A stretch of 64,000 nucleotides of DNA from Pollutimonas sp. M17 (lineage in GTDB: Bacteria > Pseudomonadota > Gammaproteobacteria > Burkholderiales > Burkholderiaceae_B): assembly GCF_025836975.1 (NCBI RefSeq), contig NZ_CP107548.1:2666001-2730000 (forward strand), in the 5' to 3' direction. A program made the translations under genes and the position numbers. Shown one piece after another: positions 1 to 8,798 of this stretch. Every line of letters starts with the position of its first letter. The first letter of the stretch is position 1. The notes below the pieces were generated by a model, which saw only the letters and a program-made list of their open reading frames with translations, did no database searches and was not told the origin of the DNA.

Positions 1-2
1 CC

Positions 3-1160
3 GCGATCGACCCTCCGCTTTGGCTGTTGGCGGAACTGACGTACAAATGCCCTCTGCATTGCGCGTTCTGCTACAACCCCACCAACTATGCGCAGAATCG
101 GGACGAGCTGAGTACAGGCCAGTGGCTGGATGTGCTGCGACAGGCGCGGGCGCTGGGCGCGGCGCAACTGGGCTTTTCGGGCGGCGAACCGCTGCAGCGC
201 GACGACCTGGAAGATCTGGTGGCCGAAGGGCACCGCCTGGGTTTCTACACCAACCTCATCACCTCCGGCGTGGGGCTGACCGAGACCCGGATCGCCCACA
301 TGAAGGAAGCCGGACTGGATCACATACAGCTGTCCTTTCAGGACTCGACCCGGGAAATGAACGATTTCCTGTCCAGCACCAAGACCTTCGACCTGAAAAT
401 GCGCGTCGCCGGCCTGATCAAGCAGTACGGCTATCCCATGGTGCTGAACGTGGTGCTGCACCGCTACAACCTGGACCACGTGGGCCGCATCATCGAGATG
501 GCCGCCGCCATGAAAGTGGAATACCTGGAACTGGCCAATACCCAGTATTACGGCTGGGGCTTGGCGAACCGGGCGCTTCTGATGCCGACGCGCGAACAGC
601 TGGCGCGGGCCGAAGCCACCGTCAATGCCTACCGCCGCGAGTTCGGACACAGCATGCGCATACTGTTTGTCGTTCCGGACTACTTCGAAACCAGGCCCAA
701 GGCCTGTATGAACGGCTGGGGATCGGTTTTCCTGGGAATATCGCCGGACGGGACCGCCCTGCCCTGCCATGCGGCGCGGACCCTGCCGGACATCGAGTTT
801 CCCAATGTAGCCACCGACAGCCTGCGCCACATCTGGTACGACAGCGATGCGTTCAACAAATACCGGGGCGATGCCTGGATGAAAGAGCCTTGCCGCGACT
901 GCCCCGAGAAAACGAAAGACTTCGGCGGCTGCCGCTGCCAGGCTTATGCCTTGACCGGCGATGCAGCCAATGCGGATCCGGTATGCGATAAATCGCAGCA
1001 TCACGACCTGGTCGAAGACGCCGTCCGGCAGGCTCAGGCGGCCAATGATTCAGCGCATGAACAGCCCCTGCTGTTTCGCAGCGATGCGAATTCGAAGCGA
1101 TTCGCTGCGCCATCGCCGAAATCTTCAAGCCACGAGGTAAAAGCGGCCCACCAGGAATGA
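3..1160 (+). CDS. pqqE: PqqE, PQQ biosynthesis radical SAM enzyme (5' partial)
   Basis: Radical SAM enzyme that forms the Glu-Tyr carbon-carbon crosslink in the PqqA precursor peptide during pyrroloquinoline quinone synthesis in the cytosol. The reading frame is open to the left window edge, and the residues before the first possible start (PPLWLLAEL) are typical PqqE sequence, so the gene begins upstream of the window. The CxxxCxxC cluster for the SAM [4Fe-4S] centre appears as CPLHCAFC, followed by the GGEP motif. The C-terminal SPASM cysteines are also visible ([28 protein letters not shown]). Other pqq genes presumably lie to the left. The end holds one copy of an 18-bp direct repeat whose partner lies just after the stop. 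Confidence 0.93.
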   Translation, partial: AIDPPLWLLAELTYKCPLHCAFCYNPTNYAQNRDELSTGQWLDVLRQARALGAAQLGFSGGEPLQRDDLEDLVAEGHRLGFYTNLITSGVGLTETRIAHMKEAGLDHIQLSFQDSTREMNDFLSSTKTFDLKMRVAGLIKQYGYPMVLNVVLHRYNLDHVGRIIEMAAAMKVEYLELANTQYYGWGLANRALLMPTREQLARAEATVNAYRREFGHSMRILFVVPDYFETRPKACMNGWGSVFLGISPDGTALPCHAARTLPDIEFPNVATDSLRHIWYDSDAFNKYRGDAWMKEPCRDCPEKTKDFGGCRCQAYALTGDAANADPVCDKSQHHDLVEDAVRQAQAANDSAHEQPLLFRSDANSKRFAAPSPKSSSHEVKAAHQE

Positions 1161-1199
1161 CATGGCGGCTCCGCGACGCATCGCCATCGCCGAAATCTT
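1108..1199 (+). repeat. 18-bp direct repeat at pqqE 3' end
   Basis: CGCCATCGCCGAAATCTT occurs at 1108-1125, within the last codons of pqqE, and again at 1182-1199, after the stop, 74 bases apart. It looks like a small tandem duplication remnant. Confidence 0.7.
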
Positions 1200-1216
1200 T
1201 GCCCGTGTCATCGGCA

Positions 1217-1254
1217 ACAAAAAACCCGCAGGACACGAATGGTCATGCGGGTTT
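1217..1254 (-). terminator. Rho-independent terminator after tRNA-Leu
   Basis: The inverted repeat AAACCCGCA / TGCGGGTTT (1222-1230 and 1246-1254) is followed on the minus strand by a T-rich tract. It lies just downstream of the minus-strand tpiA-secG-tRNA-Leu unit and faces the end of pqqE. Confidence 0.8.
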
Positions 1255-1298
1255 CTGGTACTTCATCAGCCGTTGCGCAACGATCTGATTTCATGCTC

Positions 1299-1383
1299 TG
1301 GTGCCGACGGCGAGACTCGAACTCGCACAGCTTTCGCCACTACCCCCTCAAGATAGCGTGTCTACCAATTCCACCACGTCGGC
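1299..1383 (-). tRNA. tRNA-Leu (anticodon GAG)
   Basis: Read on the minus strand, the acceptor arms GCCGACG and CGTCGGC pair and an encoded CCA ends the gene. The anticodon stem CTATC/GGTAG encloses loop TTGAGGG, giving anticodon GAG. A long variable arm fits a class II tRNA. It lies directly downstream of secG and probably shares its transcript, ending at the hairpin at 1217-1254. Confidence 0.95.
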
Positions 1384-1464
1384 TTGCAAAGACCGGTATT
1401 CTAGCATGAAATTTTCGTCCAACTTCCTGCCCGGCCGGCCTGCGCCGCATGCCTGCGGCTACCC

Positions 1465-1941
1465 TTATTTGCCTGCGGCGGGCGCAGGTTCAGCGGGGGT
1501 CTCGGGCGCGGCGGGAACGGCCGGCACTTCGGCCGACGCCGCAGGAGTCGGCTGCTCGGGCGCCGCGGCGGGCGCGGGTGCCGACGGCACCGCCGAGCCC
1601 GTCGGCGCCCCGGGCACCGAAGGCACGTCGGAGCCGACGGCGGGCGCCGGCTTGTCCTGGAAGCCTTGCATCACGCCGCCATCGATGATGGATTTCCCGC
1701 CGGGATGGTGAGCCACATAGGCCAGGCCGGCGGTCGACGCGAAGAAGACGATGGCCGCCCACTTGGTGGTGCGCGACAGGAAGTTGGCAGCGCCCGTGGC
1801 GCCGAAGAGGCTACCCGCGGAACCGCCGCCGAACGACGAGCCCATGTCGGCGCCCTTGCCTTGCTGCAGCAGGACCAGCACGATGATGCTCAACGAAGAC
1901 AGAACCTGAATGGCCAGGAGGACAGGTGACAACCATTGCAT
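1465..1941 (-). CDS. secG: SecG, protein translocase subunit
   Basis: Small inner-membrane subunit of the SecYEG translocon that assists SecA-driven export. The protein has 158 residues. A first membrane helix (residues about 3-25) precedes the conserved loop QQGKGADMGSSFGGG, then the second helix around AAIVFFASTAGLAYVAH. The C-terminal half from about residue 85 is a low-complexity Ala/Pro/Glu tail, as often seen in betaproteobacterial SecG. The gene follows tpiA by 16 bp and precedes tRNA-Leu(GAG), so the three are likely cotranscribed. Confidence 0.95.
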   Translation of the reverse strand: MQWLSPVLLAIQVLSSLSIIVLVLLQQGKGADMGSSFGGGSAGSLFGATGAANFLSRTTKWAAIVFFASTAGLAYVAHHPGGKSIIDGGVMQGFQDKPAPAVGSDVPSVPGAPTGSAVPSAPAPAAAPEQPTPAASAEVPAVPAAPETPAEPAPAAGK

Positions 1942-1957
1942 GAAAAAACTCCGAGGC

Positions 1958-2716
1958 CTATGCGGCCGCTATACGTAAAAATTCTTCCGCCACCAGCGAT
2001 GCACCGCCCACCAGGGCGCCATCGATATCGGGCATGGCAAACAAACTGGCGGCATTCGATGCCTTGACGCTGCCGCCGTACAGAACCCGAACCTGGGGCA
2101 CGCCCAGTTCGGTCAGCCGCGCGCGGATGAAGGCATGCACTTCCTGGGCTTGATCGGGCGTGGCGGTGCGGCCGGTTCCAATCGCCCACACCGGCTCGTA
2201 AGCCAGCACCATGCGGGCAACCAGGGATGCTCCCAGGTCCAGCACCGGCGCCAACTGACGGGAAATGACATCCTTGGTCTGGCCGGCTTCCTGCTCGTCC
2301 AGCGTTTCACCGATGCAAACCACCGGTGTCAGCCCGGCATTCAATGCCGCCACAGCCTTGTCCGCCACCAGCTGATCGGTCTCGCCGTGCATGGCCCGCC
2401 GCTCGGAATGCCCGGCCAGCACCCATGCGCACCCAAAGTCGGCCAGCATCGCGGGAGCCACTTCGCCCGTATAGGCGCCCTGCTCGTGCGTGCTGACGTC
2501 TTGCGCGCCCCAGGATATGCCGCTGCCTTGAAGGCTGGCCGCGGCCTGCCCCAAATAGGGGAACGGAACGCAGACAGCCACATCGCAATTCGGCGCCGCG
2601 GAGACGCCCGCGCACAGCCCGTCAAGCAGCACCACGTTGGCAGCCTGATTGCCGTGCATTTTCCAGTTGCCCATCACAAGGCGTTTGCGAGTTCGTTCGC
2701 GACTTTGAGTATCCAT
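1958..2716 (-). CDS. tpiA: Triosephosphate isomerase
   Basis: Interconverts dihydroxyacetone phosphate and glyceraldehyde 3-phosphate in glycolysis and gluconeogenesis. The length of 252 residues is normal. Catalytic elements are all present: the N-terminal lysine in GNWKMHG, the histidine in AGHSERR, the glutamate in AYEPVWAIGTG, and the phosphate-binding YGGSVKASN near the C-terminus. I chose the ATG at 2716 over an adjacent upstream TTG; a start at the later RKRLVMGNWK would also give a standard N-terminus. It is the first gene of the tpiA-secG-tRNA-Leu unit. Confidence 0.96.
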   Translation of the reverse strand: MDTQSRERTRKRLVMGNWKMHGNQAANVVLLDGLCAGVSAAPNCDVAVCVPFPYLGQAAASLQGSGISWGAQDVSTHEQGAYTGEVAPAMLADFGCAWVLAGHSERRAMHGETDQLVADKAVAALNAGLTPVVCIGETLDEQEAGQTKDVISRQLAPVLDLGASLVARMVLAYEPVWAIGTGRTATPDQAQEVHAFIRARLTELGVPQVRVLYGGSVKASNAASLFAMPDIDGALVGGASLVAEEFLRIAAA

Positions 2717-2858
2717 CAAGGTATCTGCCCAAGGCCTGAATTAAAAAATTGGTTAACCCGGCATTGTAGCGTGTTAGGGCTCCATTCGCATAATCGGCTG
2801 GCCCGGCCGGGCGCGCGCCGCCACAGCCGGTGGGCCCCGCCCGATCAGCCGGTCCGCC

Positions 2859-3836
2859 TTATACCGTAAGAACGATTTTTCCGATCTGCTCGCCCGCATC
2901 CATCATGGCATGGGCGTCGCAGGCCCTGTCCAGAGGATAAGTGGCATGCACGATAGGCCGGATCTTGCCGGCCTCGAGCAGGGGCCAGACACGGGTCTTC
3001 AGCGATTCCGCAATTTGCGCCTTGAACGCCACCGGGCGCGGACGCAGCGTGGATCCGGTCACCGTCAGGCGGCGGCGCAAGATCTGGCTGCAATCGATAT
3101 CGGCCTTGGCGCCGCCCAGCAAGGCGATGATGACGATACGGCCGTCATCGGCCAGGCAATTGATATTGCGGTTGATGTAGTCGCCCGCCACCATGTCCAG
3201 CACGACGTTCACACCCTTTCCGCCCGTGGCCTTCTTGACCTCTTCGACGTAATCCTGCGTACGATAATTGATGGCTTGAACCGCCCCGAGCGCCTCGACG
3301 GCGCGGGCGCGTTCGTCGCTGCCCACCGTGGCATAGACCTTGTGCCCCATGGCTGTGGCCAGCTGGACGGCTGTCGTGCCTATGCCGCTGGCCCCGCCAT
3401 GCACCAGCAGCGACTCGCCCGCCGACAATTGCCCGCGGTCGAAGACATTGCTCCATACCGTATAGTAGGTTTCGGGCAGGCCGGCCGCCTCGACATCGGA
3501 CAGGCCCTTGGGCACTGGCAGGCATTGCGCGGCGGGCGCCGTGCAGTACTCGGCATAGCCGCCGCCGGCCAGTAAAGCGCAGACCTTGTCGCCCACGGAC
3601 AGGCCCGCCGAGCCGGCATCGCCCCCAACGATCTCACCCACGACTTCCAGTCCGGGAAGATCGGACGCGCCCGGCGGCGGCGGATAGTTCCCCTTGCGCT
3701 GAAATACATCGGGCCGGTTGATGCCGGCGGCGGACACCTTGATGAGCACTTCGCCGGCCTTGGGTTCCGGCATGGGGCGATCCACCATCACCAGCACTTC
3801 AGGACCACCGGGTTTGGAAATTTCCACCGCTTTCAT
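2859..3836 (-). CDS. NAD(P)H:quinone oxidoreductase, zinc-independent MDR family (PIG3-like)
   Basis: Medium-chain dehydrogenase/reductase of the quinone oxidoreductase class, reducing quinones with NADPH in the cytosol. It has 325 residues. The N-terminal GroES-like domain carries AAGINRPDVFQRKGNYPPPPG and the Rossmann domain carries the nucleotide loop HGGASGIGTTAVQLA. Zinc-binding cysteine clusters are absent, as expected for this branch. The ATG at 3836 has a strong AAGGAG ribosome site 7-8 bases upstream, which decides the start. It lies 142 bp upstream of tpiA on the same strand. Confidence 0.9.
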   Translation of the reverse strand: MKAVEISKPGGPEVLVMVDRPMPEPKAGEVLIKVSAAGINRPDVFQRKGNYPPPPGASDLPGLEVVGEIVGGDAGSAGLSVGDKVCALLAGGGYAEYCTAPAAQCLPVPKGLSDVEAAGLPETYYTVWSNVFDRGQLSAGESLLVHGGASGIGTTAVQLATAMGHKVYATVGSDERARAVEALGAVQAINYRTQDYVEEVKKATGGKGVNVVLDMVAGDYINRNINCLADDGRIVIIALLGGAKADIDCSQILRRRLTVTGSTLRPRPVAFKAQIAESLKTRVWPLLEAGKIRPIVHATYPLDRACDAHAMMDAGEQIGKIVLTV

Positions 3837-4016
3837 AACAGCTCCTTGCAGGCCATTCAAAAGAAGCATTATCGCCTGTTAATCCGGCTTTTTTAAGGCG
3901 GCCTGGCCGGCCCGGCCCACAAGAGGCCTTACATGGGCTAAACTCACGTCCTTCTGAAAAGCCGATGAATCCACGATAAAATCGGACTTTCAGCATCCGG
4001 GCGCCGTCCCGGAAAT

Positions 4017-4106
4017 GGAAGCGTGCCAGAGCGGTTGAATGGACTGGTCTTGAAAACCAGCGATGGGGCAACCCATCCGTGAGTTCGAATCTCACCGCTT
4101 CCGCCA
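4017..4106 (+). tRNA. tRNA-Ser (anticodon UGA)
   Basis: Acceptor arms GGAAGCG and CGCTTCC pair, followed by G and an encoded CCA. The anticodon stem CTGGT/ACCAG encloses CTTGAAA, giving UGA. The long variable arm (GATGGGGCAACCCATC) is typical of tRNA-Ser. Confidence 0.96.
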
Positions 4107-4160
4107 GATTACAAGAGCTACCGGGCCTGACGCGAGCCGAAAGGCGCATCGCGGCCCCGC

Positions 4161-4246
4161 GCACCCATGGCGGAATTGGTAGACGCAAGAGACTTAAAAT
4201 CTCTCGACCTCTGGTCGTGCCGGTTCGATTCCGGCTGGGTGCACCA
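4161..4246 (+). tRNA. tRNA-Leu (anticodon UAA)
   Basis: Acceptor arms GCACCCA and TGGGTGC pair and CCA is encoded. The anticodon stem AGAGA/TCTCT encloses CTTAAAA, giving UAA. The class II variable arm is present. It lies 54 bp after tRNA-Ser(UGA), likely on the same transcript. Confidence 0.96.
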
Positions 4247-4340
4247 ATAAAATCCATAACTTCGAAGATTCCAGCGAGGTACAAAGCGACGTTGGTCCGC
4301 ATTTGTTCCGCGCCGTGCTCCGCATTTTGCTCGACTCAAT

Positions 4341-4769
4341 TCAAGGCGCGGGCAGATCCGGAATCAGCCTGCGGCCCAGGCTGACCGCCTCGTCCTGAAC
4401 ATAGCCCAAACCGCGATAGAACTCGATCACCTGCTTGTTGGAATTGCGGACAAGCAGGTTCACCTTCGGGCAACCGCGCGCCGTCAACAGGCGCTCGACC
4501 TCGAGCATCAACGCTTTGCCGTACGACAGCCGCCGAAAATCCGGGTCAACCGCCAAGTAGTAAACCCAACCCCGATGGCCATCGAAACCGGCCATGGCCG
4601 TGGCGACCAGCCTTTCATTTTCAGTACCGACAAGAAAGAGTTCCGGCTGCTCGGTAAGCTTGCGGGCGATGTCCCGGCGTGGATCATTCCAGGGCCTGAT
4701 CAGGCCGCATGCATCCCAAAGGGCGATAACGGCGGATTCATCTTGAGTTTGATATGATCGAATTTTCAT
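4341..4769 (-). CDS. ypeA: GNAT-family acetyltransferase, YpeA-like
   Basis: GCN5-related N-acetyltransferase of 142 residues, close to the YpeA group, substrate unknown. The acetyl-CoA core is visible: the beta strand VYYLAVDPDFRR, the P-loop-like RLSYGKALMLEVE, then NLLVRNSNKQVIEFYRGLGY, which is the family's characteristic C-terminal stretch. The longer frame upstream of MKIRSYQ has no family resemblance, so the ATG at 4769 is preferred. Divergent from sixA, 129 bp apart. Confidence 0.88.
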   Translation of the reverse strand: MKIRSYQTQDESAVIALWDACGLIRPWNDPRRDIARKLTEQPELFLVGTENERLVATAMAGFDGHRGWVYYLAVDPDFRRLSYGKALMLEVERLLTARGCPKVNLLVRNSNKQVIEFYRGLGYVQDEAVSLGRRLIPDLPAP

Positions 4770-4898
4770 GGCTGTGGGCGTGTGCAGGCGGGCGGCACAA
4801 TCATAGCTCAAGCTCCTCCGCCGGGCTGTGGCGGCCCGCTCCTGAATCGCCCGGCGAACCCGCCCTTTCCGAACATTCGATCTCCCTTGGAACACGGT

Positions 4899-5414
4899 AT
4901 GCGACGACTCATGCTTCTACGTCACGCCGAAGCCGCCAGGCCGGAAGGCGTTGGCGACCACGACCGTCCTCTCTCGCCTCATGGACGCAGGCAAGGCGCC
5001 GAAATGGGGAAATTCCTGGCCAGGCAGGAGCCGGCGCCCGATCTGGTTTTGGTGTCGACGGCGCAACGCACGCAAGAAACCTGGGCGCTTGTACCAGACG
5101 CGGCCCGGCACGGCTCCGGCCGGCGCGATGAACCGCGCCTTTACGAAGCCAGCCTGGAAGGCCTTGTCGAATTAATCAGGGAAACGCCGCCTGCCGTAGA
5201 CACCTTGCTCCTTGTCGGGCACAACCCGGGATTCGAGCAATTGACCCAAAGCCTTGCCCGCACAGGCCGCCCGGCCGCATTGTCGCGGCTGCAGCGCGGA
5301 TACCCCACTGCCGGGCTGGCGATCATCGATTTCCCCATGGACGACTGGGCTGCCGCAAAGGCAGGCAGCGGCTATCTGGAACGCTTCGAGTCGCTGGCGA
5401 CCATCAGCCAGTAA
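4899..5414 (+). CDS. sixA: Phosphohistidine phosphatase SixA-like (histidine phosphatase superfamily)
   Basis: Protein of 171 residues of the histidine phosphatase superfamily; SixA dephosphorylates phosphohistidine on signalling or PTS proteins. The N-terminal catalytic motif LLRHAEA places the nucleophilic histidine at residue 9, and the second conserved histidine lies in LLLVGHNPGFEQL. The reading frame opens upstream at 4782, but family homology starts at MRRLMLLRHAE, so the ATG at 4899 is used. The downstream gene has its own Fur-controlled promoter. Confidence 0.9.
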   Translation: MRRLMLLRHAEAARPEGVGDHDRPLSPHGRRQGAEMGKFLARQEPAPDLVLVSTAQRTQETWALVPDAARHGSGRRDEPRLYEASLEGLVELIRETPPAVDTLLLVGHNPGFEQLTQSLARTGRPAALSRLQRGYPTAGLAIIDFPMDDWAAAKAGSGYLERFESLATISQ

Positions 5415-5584
5415 AGCCCGGCAGTGCGGCGCGCCGCAGCACCGCTCGCACAAACATAAAGTCGTTTTCATGTACCGCCGGCCCTGACTTCGGGCTTTGG
5501 CCAAGGCAATGTGCGCTACGAATGGCGCCGCAAAGACGACCCTTCCCACATTTTTTCTTTTCAACCCATACCTTTTAAGCTTAT

Positions 5585-5603
5585 CATAATGATAATCATT
5601 ATC
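5585..5603 (+). promoter_or_regulatory. Fur box upstream of siderophore receptor
   Basis: The 19-base site CATAATGATAATCATTATC matches the classical Fur consensus GATAATGATAATCATTATC at 18 of 19 positions. It lies 25 bases before the GTG start of the TonB-dependent receptor, where bound Fur would block transcription under iron-replete conditions. Confidence 0.93.
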
Positions 5604-5628
5604 ATTCCATAAAAAGGGAAGAAAAACT

Positions 5629-7869
5629 GTGGCTATCAAGAACCTGCCATCCCACACCCTGCTGGGATCGTCGCTGGCGCTCGCGCTGGCATCCTCGGGC
5701 ACCTTCATGCCCGCCCATGCGCAAAATGCCCCTCAATCCGCGACGATGCTGTCGCCGGTGAAAGTAACCGGCTCTGTAGACAACAGCTACCAGGCTCCCG
5801 AAGCGGCGCAGGCAAAATTCACCGCGCCCCTTCTGGATACACCGAAGACAGTGCAGGTCATTCCCCAGGCAGTGATGCAGGACAGCGCGGCGACATCCCT
5901 GCAGGATGTGCTGCGCAACGTTCCCGGCATCACCTTCGGTGCTGGAGAAGGCGGTCAGCCGCTGGCGGACCGCCCCTTCATCCGGGGCAGCGCCTCGGGC
6001 AACAACGTGTATGTGGACGGCCTGCGCGACCCGGGCGGCCAGACCCGTGAGATCTTCAACCTGGAAAGCGTCGAGGTCATCAAGGGCGCCGACTCGGCAT
6101 ACGGCGGGCGTGGCTCGGGCGGCGGCAGCATCAATCTTTCAAGCAAGCGTGCCAAGCTGGGCAATTTTGCCGAAGGCAACCTGGGCTACGGCACCGACGG
6201 CTATCTGCGCGGCACGGCCGATGGCAACTGGCAGTTCAACGACCATTCCGCCTTCCGCCTGAATGTCCTGGGCGCGAAAGGCAACACCCCCGGCCGCAAT
6301 CAGGTCGACTACAAGAAATTCGGTATCGCGCCTTCGCTGTCGCTGGGCCTTGGCACACCCACCCGGGTAACGCTCAGCTATTATCATCTGGATACCGACG
6401 GCATGCCCGACTACGGCGTTCCGACTACACGCAAAGCGCCGGAACTGAATACGAACGGGACCGGCATACTGGATGTCAGCCGGGACACCTTCTACGGCCT
6501 GTACGACCGTGACTATCAGAAGACCCGGGCCGATATCGGGACAGTGGAAATCGAGCACGACCTGGCCGACCGGCTGACCTTGCGCAATGCCACCCGATAT
6601 GGTGAAACGCTCAACGACTATGTCGTGACGAATCCGGGCGACGGAACCGTGAAATTCGATCCTGGAACCAATCAATACTGGCTGCAGCGCGGAACCAAGT
6701 CGCGCTGGCAGAAAAGCACGATGATAAGCAACGTGACGGAGCTTTACGGAAAACTGGACACCGGTTCCATCAAGCATAGCTTCAACCTGGGCGTGGAGTT
6801 CTCACGCGAAACGAACAAGAATGCCAGCTATAACGTAAGCACCGATCGGGGCACGGCGTGCCCGGCCATCTTCGGCGCCGGGAAGCTCGACTGCACGCCC
6901 TATCTGAACCCAAATCCAAGCGACCCCTGGTCGGGCTCCATCACGCGCCAGCCGCTCAGCCTGGATTCAACGTCCACGACCCGCGCGGCCTATCTGTTCG
7001 ACACCATCGAGCTTTCAGAACAATTCCTGGTCAACGCCGGCGTACGCCTGGACAACTACCGCATATCGGGCGACTTCTCGCAGCGCGGCTCAACCGGGAT
7101 GCTTTCCGAAAGCGGCAGCTGGAATATGTTCAACTACCAGTTGGGCTTGGTCTACAAGCCCACCAAGAACGGCAGCGTATACCTGTCGTACGCGACCGCA
7201 TCCACGCCGCCCAGCGTCAGCGGCGGAGACCAGGAAGGCTTGAGCGCGGGCATGGCCGATCTCAAGCCGGAGAAAAGCGCCACGCTGGAACTGGGCACCA
7301 AGTGGAATGTGCTGAACGAGCGACTCAGCCTGACGGCGGCAATCTTTCAGAATGACAGGCGGGACGCGCAGATCGAAGTCGAGCCGGACCTGTTCGCGCA
7401 AGCCGGGCACACCCGTGTGCGCGGCCTGGAACTGGGCGTGTCGGGCGAAGTACTGCCCGGCTGGAATCTATACGGCGGCTACACCTACATGGCCAGCAAG
7501 CTGATCCAAGGCGCCTACGATGGCGTCAACGAAGGCGATCCCTTAGCCAATACGCCCAAGCACAGCTTCAGCCTGTGGTCCACCTACAAGATACTGCCGC
7601 CCCTCACCGTAGGCGCGGGTGCCTATTACGTCGGCAAGACCTTCGGCGGCAACCAGGGCGGTGCCGGCGGCGGGGCCGATGCGGTCTATATGCCGGCATA
7701 CTGGCGCTTCGATGCGATGGCGGCCTACCAGGTCAACAAGAACCTGGCGTTCCAGCTGAATGCCTTGAATGTGACCGACAAGAAATATTATTCGCGCACG
7801 AACGGCGTGCATCATGCCGACTTCGGCCCCGGCCGGCAGGTCATCCTGAGCGCCAACCTGCGCTACTAA
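5629..7869 (+). CDS. TonB-dependent siderophore receptor (catecholate type)
   Basis: Outer-membrane gated channel of 746 residues that imports ferric siderophore with energy from TonB-ExbBD. A GTG start with an AGGGAAG ribosome site gives a signal peptide of about 32 residues ending near PAHA. A TonB-box-like stretch (LSPVKVTG) follows, then the plug domain (KTVQVIPQAVMQD, RPFIRGSASGNNVYVDGLRD, VEVIKGADSAYGGRGSGGGS) and a 22-strand barrel ending in an aromatic residue (ILSANLRY). The plug resembles Fiu/PiuA-type catecholate receptors; the exact ligand cannot be read from sequence. It converges with piuC, its usual partner. Confidence 0.93.
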   Translation: MAIKNLPSHTLLGSSLALALASSGTFMPAHAQNAPQSATMLSPVKVTGSVDNSYQAPEAAQAKFTAPLLDTPKTVQVIPQAVMQDSAATSLQDVLRNVPGITFGAGEGGQPLADRPFIRGSASGNNVYVDGLRDPGGQTREIFNLESVEVIKGADSAYGGRGSGGGSINLSSKRAKLGNFAEGNLGYGTDGYLRGTADGNWQFNDHSAFRLNVLGAKGNTPGRNQVDYKKFGIAPSLSLGLGTPTRVTLSYYHLDTDGMPDYGVPTTRKAPELNTNGTGILDVSRDTFYGLYDRDYQKTRADIGTVEIEHDLADRLTLRNATRYGETLNDYVVTNPGDGTVKFDPGTNQYWLQRGTKSRWQKSTMISNVTELYGKLDTGSIKHSFNLGVEFSRETNKNASYNVSTDRGTACPAIFGAGKLDCTPYLNPNPSDPWSGSITRQPLSLDSTSTTRAAYLFDTIELSEQFLVNAGVRLDNYRISGDFSQRGSTGMLSESGSWNMFNYQLGLVYKPTKNGSVYLSYATASTPPSVSGGDQEGLSAGMADLKPEKSATLELGTKWNVLNERLSLTAAIFQNDRRDAQIEVEPDLFAQAGHTRVRGLELGVSGEVLPGWNLYGGYTYMASKLIQGAYDGVNEGDPLANTPKHSFSLWSTYKILPPLTVGAGAYYVGKTFGGNQGGAGGGADAVYMPAYWRFDAMAAYQVNKNLAFQLNALNVTDKKYYSRTNGVHHADFGPGRQVILSANLRY

Positions 7870-7892
7870 AAGCAATACCGAAGGCTGTCAAC

Positions 7893-7929
7893 GATAGGCC
7901 GCATGCTTCACAAGAGCATGCGGCCTATC
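7893..7929. terminator. Bidirectional hairpin between convergent receptor and piuC
   Basis: A perfect 15-bp stem, GATAGGCCGCATGCT paired with AGCATGCGGCCTATC, with a 7-base loop. No strong U-tract follows on either side, so it may be a transcript-stabilising or weak termination hairpin serving both convergent genes. Confidence 0.6.
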
Positions 7930-7966
7930 CGCGTTCGGAATCCCGCCAAACGAAAGGCAAAAAACG

Positions 7967-8647
7967 CTAGACGTCCGACCACTTGCGCAGCAGGTTGTGA
8001 TAGATGCCGGTGAGCTCATCGATGGACGTGTGCCCCGGGTGATCTTTCAGCACACGCTGGATGGCCACGTCCATCTGCAGCAGCAGCGCCCGTTCGCTGT
8101 CCTCGCGAACCAGGCTTTGTATCCAGAAAAATGCGCTGACGCGCCTGCCCCGGGTAACCGGGTTGACCTTGTGCAAGCTGGTTCCGGGATAGAGCACGGC
8201 GCTGCCCGCGGGCAGCTTGACCTCATGCCTGCCGAACGTGTCTTCAACGACCAGCTCACCTCCGGCATAAGTGTCGGGCTCCGAAAAAAACAGAGTCATC
8301 GATAAATCCGTACGCACTCTTTCCTGGGTACCCTTGATGGGGCGTATGGCATTGTCGATATGGAAGCCGAACGACTCACCGCCTTCATACAGGTTGAACA
8401 AAGGAGGGAATATCTTCCGCGGCAAGGCCGCCGACATGAAGACATTGCTGGCGGTAAGCCGCTCGATGATCTGGTTTCCCAGTTCACGTCCCAGGGGGTG
8501 ATCTTCAGGCAGTTGCCGGTTGTTCTTGACCTTTCCCGATCGATAGCCCGCCGTCACCTTTCCGTCCACCCAGTCGGACTGCTCCAGTTGCTGCCGTATC
8601 GCCTGGGCTTCCTGCAGGTTGAACAAATCCGGTATCTCGATAAGCAT
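7967..8647 (-). CDS. piuC: PiuC, Fe(II)/2-oxoglutarate-dependent PKHD-type hydroxylase
   Basis: Cytosolic non-heme iron dioxygenase of 226 residues (YbiX/PiuC family), regularly found next to TonB-dependent siderophore receptors; its substrate is not established. The iron triad is visible: H and D in [10 protein letters not shown], the distal histidine in [10 protein letters not shown], and the 2-oxoglutarate-binding arginine in [10 protein letters not shown]. The upstream part of the frame crosses the Fur box region and has no homology, so the ATG at 8647 is used. Divergent from the PepSY-led operon with a shared Fur box at 8725-8743. Confidence 0.94.
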   Translation of the reverse strand: MLIEIPDLFNLQEAQAIRQQLEQSDWVDGKVTAGYRSGKVKNNRQLPEDHPLGRELGNQIIERLTASNVFMSAALPRKIFPPLFNLYEGGESFGFHIDNAIRPIKGTQERVRTDLSMTLFFSEPDTYAGGELVVEDTFGRHEVKLPAGSAVLYPGTSLHKVNPVTRGRRVSAFFWIQSLVREDSERALLLQMDVAIQRVLKDHPGHTSIDELTGIYHNLLRKWSDV

Positions 8648-8724
8648 AAAAATAGTCGCTGAAAAGGTTGATGCGCGCCGCAGCAAGGATTGCGTACAGG
8701 CGATCGTCATGGAATAACAATAAC

Positions 8725-8743
8725 GATAATGATAATAATTATC
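8725..8743. promoter_or_regulatory. Fur box in divergent piuC / PepSY-operon promoter region
   Basis: The site GATAATGATAATAATTATC matches the 19-base Fur consensus at 18 positions, and the flanking ATCATCATTA extends the repeat of GATAAT-like hexamers. It lies between piuC (start 8647) and the PepSY-type gene (start 8799), so one site can repress both directions. Confidence 0.92.
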
Positions 8744-8798
8744 ATCATTAATGTACAATCACCGGTATACGTGTGATCGATGTGATTTTGTCGGAAAA

